This document shows, piece after piece, positions 29,001-37,100 of a DNA stretch of 64,000 bases. Each line of letters begins with the position of its first letter. Position 1 is the stretch's first letter. Below the pieces are notes generated by a model, which searched no databases, had not been told where the DNA came from, and saw nothing but the letters and a program-made list of their open reading frames with translations. Source of the DNA: Methylocapsa acidiphila B2 (GTDB taxonomy: Bacteria; Pseudomonadota; Alphaproteobacteria; Rhizobiales; Beijerinckiaceae); the NCBI RefSeq assembly GCF_000427445.1, contig NZ_KE386496.1:2743504-2807503 (forward strand), given 5' to 3'. A program made the translations under genes and the position numbers.

Positions 29001-32000
29001 CGCCTCTCGTGGTCGACAAGGCCTCGGCCGCGTCGGAAAAAGCGCTTGGCGCGGTTACGGACGTCGCCGCCGAGCTATCGCTCGCAGATACGCAAAAGCT
29101 CGCCGAGCTGGCGCGGGGGCGCCGCCTCACCGTCAACACCTTCGTCCAAGGCGCGCTGGCTTTATTGCTCGCCCGCTATTCCGGGCGCGCCGACGTGTTG
29201 TTCGGCGTCACCGTCGCCGGCCGACCCGCGACCTTGCCCGGCGTCGAAACGACGATCGGCCTCTTCATCAACGGCCTGCCTTTGCGCGTGCGCATTCGGC
29301 CGGAGCAAACCGTCGCCGATTGGCTCAGCGAGCTGCTCGAACGCAACATCGAGATGCGCAGCCATGAACATGTCTCACTGGTCGACATTCAAAGATGGAG
29401 CGGGATTTCGCGCGCCGACGGCGAGCTGTTCCAGCATTTGCTGACCTTCGAGAACGCGCCAGTCGATCCCTCTTTGCTGGAGCGGCGGGACGGCTTGGAG
29501 ATGCAGCTCGCCGCCAATCGAGTCCACACCAATTATCCGCTGACTTTTGTGGCGATCCCCGACCGGGGCCTGAAGCTTCGGCTGACCTATCAGCAGGAGC
29601 GTTTCGATTCCGCGGCCATGACGCGCATGGTTGGGCATTGGAAGACGCTGATCGAAGGCCTGCTGCGAGGCATTGACGATCGTGTCGAAAGCGTCTCGCT
29701 CCTGAGCGAGGCCGACCGGCGCATGTTTGCTGCTTGGAACGAGACAGGCGCCAGCGATCCGGACGCCCCCGATCTCGTCGCCCGTTTCGAAGCCCAAGCC
29801 GCGCAGGCACCAGAGAAAATGGCGATCGCCTGTTGCGGAGACTCGCTCGCCTACGCCGAGTTGAACGCGCACGCGAATCGCGTCGCACGCGGCCTTGCGG
29901 GGTCGGGCATAGGCTCCGACGACGTCGTCGCCCTGCTCGCCGACCGGGGCGTCGAATTTCTCGTCATGATGCTCGCGATCTTCAAGGCGGGCGGCGCCTA
30001 TTTGCCGCTCGATCCGGCCCATCCCGACGGGCGCATAGTCCAGGTCCTCGCCGAAAGCCACGCGAGCCGCCTGCTGCATGGCGAGGCGCAGGGCCGCCGC
30101 GCGGAAGGCCTTTGCCTCGAATTAGGCGACGCGGCGCCGGTTCGCATCGGCCTCAAGGAAGCCGAGGCCAAGGGCGCCCATGCCCCCGCTCCCACGCCGG
30201 CGCGCGACGGCAAAAATCTCGCGGTCGTCATCGCCACCTCGGGCTCGACGGGGACGCCGAAGCTCGCGATGGTCGAGCAGGCCGGCATGGTCAACAATCT
30301 TCTCACCAAGGTCCCGGCGCTGGAGCTGGCCGAGTCGGACGTCATCGCCCAGACCGCGTCGCAATGTTTTGACATTTCGGTCTGGCAATTTCTGACCGCG
30401 ATCGCGATCGGCGCCCGCGTCGAGGTCTTTCCCGACGAGATCTCGCGCGATCCGCGCCGGCTCCTGCACGCCGTCGCCGAGACCGGCGTCACCATCCTCG
30501 AAACCGTTCCCTCGATGATCCGCGCGCTGCTCGACGCCGCCGACGAGGACGGCGCGACCTTGCCGGCTCTGCGCTGGCTGATCCCTTCCGGCGAGGCGTT
30601 TCCGCCGGACCTCTGCCGCCGCTGGATGCGGCGCTTTCCGACCGTGCGGCTGCTCAACGCCTATGGGCCGGCCGAATGTTCCGACGACGTCACCTATCAC
30701 GAGATCGACTTTCCCGACGCGGCTGACGCGACCGTGTCCATCGGCCGTCCGACAGCGCGGACCCGCATTCACATCGTCGACCGCTGGCTCGACCACGCGC
30801 CCATCGGCGCGCCGGGCGAGATATGCGTGGCCGGCGTCCAGGTCGGCCGGGGCTACCTCAACCGTCCGGACCTGACCGCCGCGGCCTTTATCCCGGATCC
30901 TTTCGGCGGGCCCGGCGAAAGACTTTATCGGACCGGCGATCTCGGCCGCTTCAGACCCGATGGGCTGATCGAATTTCTCGGGCGCATGGATCATCAGATC
31001 AAGATTCGCGGCAATCGCGTCGAGCCGGGCGAAGTCGAGGCTTGCCTCCTCTCCTGTCCCGGAATTGGCGAGGCGGCGGTCGTCGCCCGCAAGACGGCGT
31101 CCAGAGCCATGGCGCTCGTCGCCTATGTCGTCGGCGCGCCGCGCGCCTTGGAGCCGCTCCGGGCGCATATTCGCGCAAGACTGCCCGATTACATGACGCC
31201 GCAGGCCTTCGTCTTTCTCGACGCGCTGCCGCTTTCTCCCAACGGAAAGATCGATCGTAGCCGCCTGCCGGACCCGCCTCCGGCCGCTTTCACGAAGGAA
31301 GGCGGCGGCGCGCCGCGCACCCCGATCGAGGAGATTCTCGCCGGGATCTGGGCCGAAATCCTGAATGTCGAACGACCGGGGGTCGAGGATAATTTCTTCG
31401 ATCTCGGCGGCCATTCGTTGCTCGCCACGCAGGTCGCCTCGCGCATTCGCCAGGCCTTCGTGATCGAGCTGCCTCTGCGCAGCATTTTCGAGCATCCGAC
31501 CATCGCCCGTCTCGCCGCCGTCCTCGACAAAACCGCCGCGGAATCGGCGGCTCCCCCGCTCCTGCCCGCCCCGCGCGAGGCGGATGCGCCGCTCTCCTTC
31601 GCGCAGCAGCGGCTCTGGTACATGGACCGGCTCGATCCGGGCAACGCCTTCTATAATTTCGTCGCCGCGATCCGGATCAAAGGCCCGCTCGACGCGGCGG
31701 CGCTGGAAGCGGCGCTCGCGGATCTCGTCGCGCGCCATGAGGCGCTCCGCACCGGCTTCGCGGCGGGCGAGGGCGATCCCGCGCAATTCATCCTGCCCGC
31801 GCTGGAGGTTCCGCTCGCGCGCGTCGATCTGAGCGAGACGCCTTCCGCCGAGCGCGAGGGCGCGTTGAGGCAGGCGCTCGAAAAGGCCGCGCGGGAATCT
31901 TTCGACATCGCGCGGCCGCCCCTGCTCCGCGCCGCGCTCTATGGGCTCGACCCCGGCGGCGCCGACCATGCGCTCTTGCTGGTTTTTCACCACATCATTT

Positions 32001-33091
32001 TCGACGGATGGTCCTTCGCGATCTTCGTCAAGGAGCTCGCCGCGTTCTATCGATCCCGGCGCGGCGGCGCGGATGCGGGCCTCGCGCCGCTTTGCGTTCA
32101 ATATCCAGATTTCGCCGCATGGCAGCGCGACTGGCTGCGCGGACCCGAGCTCGAACGCCGGCTCGCCTGGTGGAAAGCCCATCTCGCCGGCGCGCCGGCC
32201 CTGCTCGAACTGCCCGCCGATCGACCGCGCGCGCCCCAAACGCCCGCGGCGGGCGGGCGCCATGGCTTCGAGATCTCGCCGGAGCTGACGCGAAAGATCG
32301 CCGATTTATGTCGGCGCCAGGGGGCTACTCTCTTCATGGCCCTGCTCGCCGTCTTCAAGCTGATGCTGCATGTCCTCGCCCGGCGCGACGACATCGTGGT
32401 CGGCGTCGACATCGCCGGGCGCCGGATGGCCGCGACCGAAGGGCTGATCGGATTTTTCGTCAATCTTCTGGCCTTGCGGACCGATCTCGGCGGCAATCCG
32501 AAATTCGCCGATCTGCTGGTCAGGCTGCGCGAGACGACCTTGAACGGCTTCGCCCAACAGGACGCGCCCTTCGACAAAGTCGTCGAGGCGGTGCGGCCGC
32601 CGCGCGCGCTCGGGCATGCGCCGATCTTCCAGGTCAAATTCGTCCTCCACAACATTCCCTTCCCGGACGTGCGGATGGACGGGCTCGCCTTCAGCCCGAT
32701 CGAGATCGAAACGGGGCGCACGGAGCTCGATCTCGTTCTCCATGTCTTCCAGGAAGCCGGCGGGGAAATGGGAGAAAGAGAAGGCGCGAGGCTTCGCGCC
32801 GCCTTCGAATATCGCACGGATCTCTTCAACCCTGAGACGGTCGCGCGCTTCGCCGACTATTTCGTGAGGCTGCTCGAGAAGGCGACCGCCGACCCGGGCG
32901 CTCGCCTCGACGCGCTCGCCGCCGGCGTGACCGAGGTCGACCGCGAGCATCGCGGCAGACGGATCAAATCCGACGAAGGTCCTCTCAGCGGTCCCGCGGC
33001 TGGCCGCGGGCGGCGGATCGCAAAACCCGTCGCCGCTGTGCAGCCGCTGGCGGACATGAACATCATCAGCGGAGGCGAGGTCGAGCCATGA
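23012..33091 (+). CDS. NRPS1: FAAL-ACP-C-A(Ser)-PCP-C-A(Dab-like)-PCP-C
   Basis: A 3,359-aa lipo-initiating synthetase. A fatty acyl-AMP ligase (about 15-590; YTSGSTGRPKGVMVTHG, GWLPLYHDMGLIG, CYGLAESTLFVTG) loads a fatty acid onto the ACP (Ser639 in LGLDSLQ). C1 has HHIAIDFW (His826-Asp831). A1 (Asp1361 in FDVSVWEIF) reads DVWHVSLIDK, one change from the Ser code. PCP1 carries Ser1708 (LGGDSI). C2 (HHIIMDEW, His1929) begins DIYPLAPMQEGILFHSL, the type that normally accepts D-residues, though no E domain precedes it. A2 (Asp2454) reads DIWEISADDK; its acidic pocket and the nearby dat gene favour Dab. PCP2 carries Ser2802. C3 (HHIIFDGW, His2993) ends the protein without its own A domain. The GTG start is the best available. 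It overlaps the hydroxylase by ATGA. Confidence 0.95.
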   Translation: MKQPLEQGESVAHDEAAATEANIVSVLRRRAAARQERPAFVFLADGENESARMEFAELDLCARAIAAFLQRVTAAGRRALLLYPPGLDYIKGFMGCLYAGVAATPAYPPTRRHADRLRAVIADSSPDVVMTTTSLAAQLAGLAEDAWGRPDIIWLTTDDLTSDAAAEWSEPQISGDALAFLQYTSGSTGRPKGVMVTHGALIANEAAISRAFGHDAESTVVGWLPLYHDMGLIGNVLQPLYVGATSVLMPPLAFLERPARWLQAISTYGAKTSGGPNFGYELCVRKISADERRDLDLNGWRLAFNGSEPVRAATLDRFAAEFAENGFRREAFFPCYGLAESTLFVTGPSIGEGPATRRFDRNACGGIDATEAAFPDAHTDLVGCGRAAAGHALRIVDPAERRICEDGRIGEIWVSGPSVAAGYWGKPDESARLFRAALCDDPDTSFLRTGDLGFLLDGELFIAGRIKDLIILRGRNFDPSDLEHVIEQGVAGIQPGGVAAFSIAREGEEALVIAAEVQRHYFRVNGAAPLFDATRAAIARHFDLGIHEIALVHPGALPKTTSGKLRRGACREAYLDGALKLFARSGEQAPNETGAYIPTPQDGARGIEHFLRGEIARLLRRPILEIDPTKSLAELGLDSLQTVALKHTLDAAFDIDLPLALLLSDAPTAGLAASIVNLPSRSPASTGTNTVGAEATRLTAAQRAIARVHRLDESGLSHNLHLAIELTGGLDIERFEAALILLCARHEQLRTLFSIKDDIAEPVAARAEAPRAMLTTIDAQGWTDSELQAELGKEARRPFDLATEPPLRALLYRLRPGRNVLFLGAHHIAIDFWSLLLVLRELSTAYAALGSGETPALPPAPSHAEFVAREDAYLASPEAARGLAYWRRALAETPPPLPLPTDFPRPAAPDHRGASKALRLDRDVATSLRVLAAREKTSLFTLLLAVWQVLLHRYTGRRDIIVGSPSSGRLQGRFAGLVANCVNPIALRGDVDPRLPFLDFMRRLRETAQEALVHQEFPFSLLVEELRPERFGDQWPVYQTWFVLQQATPGFPQALSALALGESGELFDLCGCAAAPLALRDRVENFDLKLMAAETDAGLLCSFQYRTALFRSETIDRVAAHFESLIVAVLRDPQRPIGELSMLTADDMREKARWNDTSRQWPDVGFLPQLIEAQASARGDAPALLFGDESLSYAELNRRANRVAHGLIARGVDADDIVAVRARRSFALVIGLLGVVKAGAAYLPLDPDDPVERLAALCRDAAPKCLLLHDEIDREPPAISAPTLRLDDAASSFAGEPDHNPSCDIDADQLAYAIFTSGSTGRPKGVGISHAALRNRLLWMRSHFGIGGEDAILQKTSYTFDVSVWEIFCTLLVGARMVLAGPDDHRDPQRLVALVARHGVTILHFVPSMLRVFLDAADLGGCASLRHVVCSGEALTGDLVRRFKEASPAKLHNLYGPTEAAIDVSAAECDDPEDVSIGWPIANTSLYILAAGLQPVPIGATGELCIGGAQVARGYVERPDLTAAAFIPDPFGPPGARLYRSGDLVRRRPDGSIAYIGRIDHQLKIRGFRIEPGEIEACLLRHPDVTGAAVLALEGEPGERRLAAWLQGKFDDGREAEKVESLRAHLRQSLPDYMIPAGFVFLSSLPLTASGKLDRKRLPAPNFASQLASQRVEPRTEAEATLAHIWADVLQVEHVGVEDNFFALGGDSIRGIVMASRAAEAGLRLSPAALFRAPTIAELARLAQPIESAARVIPTEAPRPHGRRDRLRPQDFPLASLSQDELDALPIDPDSVEDIYPLAPMQEGILFHSLSHRGTGVYVMQDRYAISGRIDQDAFARAWRKLVEDHAILRTSFLWDCATRPHQLVHRAPSLCVESFDWPELPPHEKEARLDAMLAAEREAGFDLARAPLMRIRLLRLDEERHLCVRSFHHIIMDEWCTSPLLLQFRDYYAAFARGSQAPSPRAPGQFRDYLAYLQRQDSTAAERFWRRELEGFAEPTPLVVDKASAASEKALGAVTDVAAELSLADTQKLAELARGRRLTVNTFVQGALALLLARYSGRADVLFGVTVAGRPATLPGVETTIGLFINGLPLRVRIRPEQTVADWLSELLERNIEMRSHEHVSLVDIQRWSGISRADGELFQHLLTFENAPVDPSLLERRDGLEMQLAANRVHTNYPLTFVAIPDRGLKLRLTYQQERFDSAAMTRMVGHWKTLIEGLLRGIDDRVESVSLLSEADRRMFAAWNETGASDPDAPDLVARFEAQAAQAPEKMAIACCGDSLAYAELNAHANRVARGLAGSGIGSDDVVALLADRGVEFLVMMLAIFKAGGAYLPLDPAHPDGRIVQVLAESHASRLLHGEAQGRRAEGLCLELGDAAPVRIGLKEAEAKGAHAPAPTPARDGKNLAVVIATSGSTGTPKLAMVEQAGMVNNLLTKVPALELAESDVIAQTASQCFDISVWQFLTAIAIGARVEVFPDEISRDPRRLLHAVAETGVTILETVPSMIRALLDAADEDGATLPALRWLIPSGEAFPPDLCRRWMRRFPTVRLLNAYGPAECSDDVTYHEIDFPDAADATVSIGRPTARTRIHIVDRWLDHAPIGAPGEICVAGVQVGRGYLNRPDLTAAAFIPDPFGGPGERLYRTGDLGRFRPDGLIEFLGRMDHQIKIRGNRVEPGEVEACLLSCPGIGEAAVVARKTASRAMALVAYVVGAPRALEPLRAHIRARLPDYMTPQAFVFLDALPLSPNGKIDRSRLPDPPPAAFTKEGGGAPRTPIEEILAGIWAEILNVERPGVEDNFFDLGGHSLLATQVASRIRQAFVIELPLRSIFEHPTIARLAAVLDKTAAESAAPPLLPAPREADAPLSFAQQRLWYMDRLDPGNAFYNFVAAIRIKGPLDAAALEAALADLVARHEALRTGFAAGEGDPAQFILPALEVPLARVDLSETPSAEREGALRQALEKAARESFDIARPPLLRAALYGLDPGGADHALLLVFHHIIFDGWSFAIFVKELAAFYRSRRGGADAGLAPLCVQYPDFAAWQRDWLRGPELERRLAWWKAHLAGAPALLELPADRPRAPQTPAAGGRHGFEISPELTRKIADLCRRQGATLFMALLAVFKLMLHVLARRDDIVVGVDIAGRRMAATEGLIGFFVNLLALRTDLGGNPKFADLLVRLRETTLNGFAQQDAPFDKVVEAVRPPRALGHAPIFQVKFVLHNIPFPDVRMDGLAFSPIEIETGRTELDLVLHVFQEAGGEMGEREGARLRAAFEYRTDLFNPETVARFADYFVRLLEKATADPGARLDALAAGVTEVDREHRGRRIKSDEGPLSGPAAGRGRRIAKPVAAVQPLADMNIISGGEVEP

Positions 33092-34164
33092 ACGTCAGCA
33101 GGACCGCTCCGATCGTCGGCGCGGCGCGCCGTCGCGGGGCGCCTCTTTCGGGGAGCGACCTCGTCGCCGAGGGGACCTTGCCCGGCTGCGGCGGCCTTCC
33201 CCTCTTGCTGGAGCCGAAAGCCGAGGGCGTTCGGCTGTCGGCCTGGGCCAAGGGCCGCCGCGCCCAGATCGAGGCGCTCGTCGCAAGGCATGGAGCCGTG
33301 TTGCTACGCGGATTCGCGCTCGACTCTGTCGCCGAATTCGAGGCCTGCGTCGACGAGCTCTGCGGCGGCGCGCTCGAATATCGCTTTCGCGCCTCGCCCC
33401 GCACCGAGATCGGCCGCCACGTCTACACCGCCACCGATTATCCGGCCGAACAATCGATCTTTCCGCATAACGAGCATTCCTATTCGCCCGTCTGCCCGCT
33501 TTATCTCGCCTTCTTCAGCGAAAGCCCCGCCCCGGAAGGCGGCGAGACCCCGCTCGGCGACAATCGGGAGGTGACGCGCCGCATCGACCCCGCGATCAAG
33601 GAGCGCTTCCGCGAGAAGGGCGTGCTCTATGTGCGCAATTACGAGGCGGGCGTCGGCGGCGCGGGTTTCGGCCTGCCCTGGCCGATCGTCTTCCAGGCCG
33701 ACGACAAAGGCGCCGTCGAGCGCTTTTGCGATGGGATCGGCGTCGAATGGACCTGGAAGAGCCATGACCGCCTCTGCACGCGCCAGGTCGGCCCGGCCCT
33801 CATCCGCCATCCGCGCACGGGCGAGGAGATCTGGTTCAATCACGCTACCTTCTTCCATGTGACGACGCTGCCGCAGGCGCTGCGCGACGCTTTGCTCGCG
33901 GAATTCGACGAAAACGATCTTCCGACCCAGACCTTTTATGGGGACGGCGCGCCGATCGAGCCGGAGACATTGGAGCATTTGCGCGCGGTCTATCGCGACG
34001 CGCTGGTCGCATTCCCCTGGAAGCAAAAAGACGTGCTGATCCTCGACAATATTCTTACGGTCCACGCGCGCAATCCCTATCGGGGCCCGCGCCGCGTCTT
34101 GGTCGCCATGGCCCAAACCTTCAAGCCGCGCGATTTCGCGGCCCACGCCGGAGCCACGCCATGA
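33088..34164 (+). CDS. SyrP/TauD-like Fe(II)/2-oxoglutarate beta-hydroxylase
   Basis: A 358-aa non-haem iron dioxygenase. FPHNEHSYSPVCP supplies the HxE part of the iron triad, and the distal His with the 2-oxoglutarate Arg lies in NILTVHARNPYRGPRRVLVAM. Homologues (SyrP, aspartyl and histidyl hydroxylases of siderophore clusters) beta-hydroxylate an amino acid while it is tethered to a PCP. The gene is locked between NRPS1 and NRPS2 by ATGA overlaps on both sides. The next protein begins with a degenerate condensation domain of the kind proposed to dock such hydroxylases. The adjacent A domain reads His-like, so beta-hydroxyhistidine is the favoured product. Beta-hydroxyaspartate is less likely because the pocket lacks an Asp code. 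Confidence 0.9.
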   Translation: MNVSRTAPIVGAARRRGAPLSGSDLVAEGTLPGCGGLPLLLEPKAEGVRLSAWAKGRRAQIEALVARHGAVLLRGFALDSVAEFEACVDELCGGALEYRFRASPRTEIGRHVYTATDYPAEQSIFPHNEHSYSPVCPLYLAFFSESPAPEGGETPLGDNREVTRRIDPAIKERFREKGVLYVRNYEAGVGGAGFGLPWPIVFQADDKGAVERFCDGIGVEWTWKSHDRLCTRQVGPALIRHPRTGEEIWFNHATFFHVTTLPQALRDALLAEFDENDLPTQTFYGDGAPIEPETLEHLRAVYRDALVAFPWKQKDVLILDNILTVHARNPYRGPRRVLVAMAQTFKPRDFAAHAGATP

Positions 34165-37100
34165 CCGCCGCCATGGACCGGATGGGCTTCAGCATCTCAC
34201 GCCAGCAGGAAAAGCTCTGGCGTTCTCGAGCCGCGTTGAACGGCGCGCTTGCGCCGATCCGGGCGCGCGTTCTGATCGACGGCCCCTTCGACGCTGACCG
34301 CATGGGGCGGGCCATCGCGGGCTTGGCGTCGCGCCATGAAATCTTGCGGACAGGATTCGAGACGCTGCCGGACATGGCGCTGCCGGTTCAAGTCATCGGC
34401 GACGAGGATCCAGCGGCCATGTCATGGCCCGGATGGTCAAAGAACGCGGCTTTCGCGGCGGAAATCATCTCTCTCGCGCCCGAGTCGCATGTCCTCGAGC
34501 TTCGGCTTTCGCCGCTCTGCGCCGACGCCGTCAGCGTCGCGACGCTCTTTCGAGAACTCGCGGCGCTCTATCGAGACGGCCCGGACACTCTCGCAGACGA
34601 GCCGCTGCAATATGCCGATTACGCCGCCTGGCAACGCGAGCTTCTCGCCGCAGACGAAGGCGAAGGCCGGCGCTATTGGTTCGGCCAGGACGCCGCGAAC
34701 GCACCGGCCCTGCGGCTCCCGCTGGAAGCCGAGAGCGAGGAACGCCTCGAACCAAATCCCGGCCGTAGGGCATGCCTCACCATCCCCCTTCCTCCAGAGA
34801 CGGCGGCGGCGTTGCGGGCGTTTTCAGCTTGCGGCGCGACGAGCGCGGAATCCGCCTTGCTCGCCGCCTGGTCGATCCTTCTGCGCCGGCATCTCGGCGC
34901 GGAGGTCTTCACCCTGGGCTTTCTTTGCGACGCCCGCACCGCTGAAATCGCCTCCGCCGTCGGGCCTTATGCCCATTTCCTGCCTTTTCCGATCGCGCTC
35001 GGCGCGGGCCAGACATTCGGCGAGCTTGCGGCGCGGCTCGAGGCGGATCTCGCGCTCCATCGGGAATGGCGGGAATATGCCCCCGATACGGCGCGCGGCC
35101 TAGATTTCGGCTTCGGCTGCCGCGAGGCGCCGCCGGCCTCGTTGCGCGCCGGTTCAATTGCGCTGTCGCTCGAAGCCGAAGACGCGCCGGCGGAGCCCTG
35201 TCGCCTGCATCTTCAAAGCCTGATCGGAACAAGCGAAGTCTCGCTCGCGCTTCACTATGATTCGAGCCGCCTCGGCGCCGAGGCGGCGGCCTGCATGATC
35301 AAGCAGCTTCTCGCGCTGTTGGCCGACGCCCTGCCCGCACCGGACAAGGCTTGGGAGCGACTGTCGCTCGTCGGCCCCTCCGAGCGGCTCTGGCTCGCCG
35401 CGCGCAATGGCGGGCCGCCGCGCCAGCCGCCCGTGGCCGGACTCCATCAGCTTCTTGACGAACCGACGCGGCGCGCGCCCGAAGCGGTGGCCCTTTGTCA
35501 CGCCGGCGCCGAGATCACCTATTACGCGCTCGACCGACGCGCGACGGCGCTCGCCGGCGCCCTGATCGAAGCCGGGCTCGCGGCCGAGGATCGCGTCGGA
35601 CTGCTCATGCGCAATCCGCTGCGCATGGTCGAAGCCGTTTTCGCCGTGCTGAAGGCCGGCGGCGCCTATGTTCCGCTCGATCCCGCCCATCCCGCCGAAC
35701 GGACGACCGCGATCCTCGCCGACGCCGACGCCCGTTTCCTTGTGACCGAGGCGAAACTCGCCGACGCGCGGGCCGGCTTCAACGGAATCGTGCTTCTTCA
35801 TGAAGATCAGGATGCTTCCCCGCGCGACGCCTCGGCGAGCCGGCCTTCCCTGCCGGCGATAGATCCCGATCAACTCGCCTATCTCATCTACACGTCCGGC
35901 TCTACGGGACGCCCGAAAGGCGTCGCCGTCAGCCATGCGGCCGCGCTGCGCTCGACCCTCGCGCGCCATGCCCTCTATCCCGAGCAGGTCGCGGGATTCC
36001 TGCTTCTCTCCTCCTTCAGCTTCGACAGTTCCGTCGCCGGCCTGTTCTGGACGCTGAGCCAGGGGGGGCGCCTCTGCCTGCCGCAGGAGGAAGAGCGGAG
36101 GAACCCGGCCGCGCTCGCGACGCTGATCGAGCGCCATTCGCTGTCCCATGTGCTTTGCCTGCCCTCGCTCTGGGCAGTCCTGCTCGAGCAGGACCCTGGC
36201 AAGTTGCGCTCGCTTCGAGCGGCGATCGTCGCCGGCGAGGCTTGCTCCCCGCGCCTCGGCGCCCTGCACGCCCGGCTGGCGCCGGGCGCGAAGCTCTACA
36301 ATGAATATGGGCCGACGGAAGGCGCGGTCTGGAGCACGGTTCACGAGGTCGGCGCCGAGCCCGACGCGATTCGCGTCCCGATCGGCAGGCCCATCGAAGG
36401 CGTGCGAATCCACATTCTCGACGCCGCCGGCGTCGAGGCTCCGCGTGGAATCGCCGGCGAGATCCATATCGGCGGCGGCGGGGTCGCGCGCGGGTATTTC
36501 CGACAACCGAGCCTCACCGCCGCAAGCTTCACGCCCGATCCGTTCGGCGGGGCCGGTGCCAGACTTTATCGCAGCGGCGACGTCGGACGTTGGCGCCTCG
36601 ACGGCGCGATCGATTTCCTTGGACGCAGCGACGACCAGATCAAGATTCGCGGCCATCGCATCGAGCTCGGCGAAATCGAAGCGAGGCTCCGGCTTCTCCC
36701 CGCAGTTCGCGATTGCGCCGTTCTCGCGCTCGAGGATGAGGCCGGCGAAAAGCGCCTCGCAGCCTATTTGGACCTGACCGCAAGCGACGATCAGGAGGCA
36801 TCTGACGCGCGCGAAAGACGAATCGCCGGGACCGCCGACGCGCTCAAATCCGCGTTGCCGGATTATATGATCCCTGCCGACTGGATCGTCCTGGCCGAAC
36901 TGCCGCGCAACGCCAACGGCAAGGTCGATCGCGCCCGCCTGCCCGCCCCGGATCGGGCGGGGACGCGCCGCGCCTATGTCGCCCCACGCGGCCCCATAGA
37001 GACGGCGCTCGCGGAAATCTGGCAAGAGCTGCTGTCAGTCGCGCCGATTGGCGTCGATGATAATTTCTTCGAGCTCGGCGGCGATTCCATCCTGAGCATA

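Noticed and set aside
30122-32263. 713-codon minus-strand frame opposite NRPS1
   Set aside because: Overlaps the second A domain, PCP and C3 domain on the real strand; no motifs of its own.
33088-34164. Taurine dioxygenase (TauD) function for the hydroxylase
   Set aside because: Both gene ends overlap NRPS genes by ATGA and the neighbour has an interface-like domain, so a carrier-bound amino acid substrate is far more likely.
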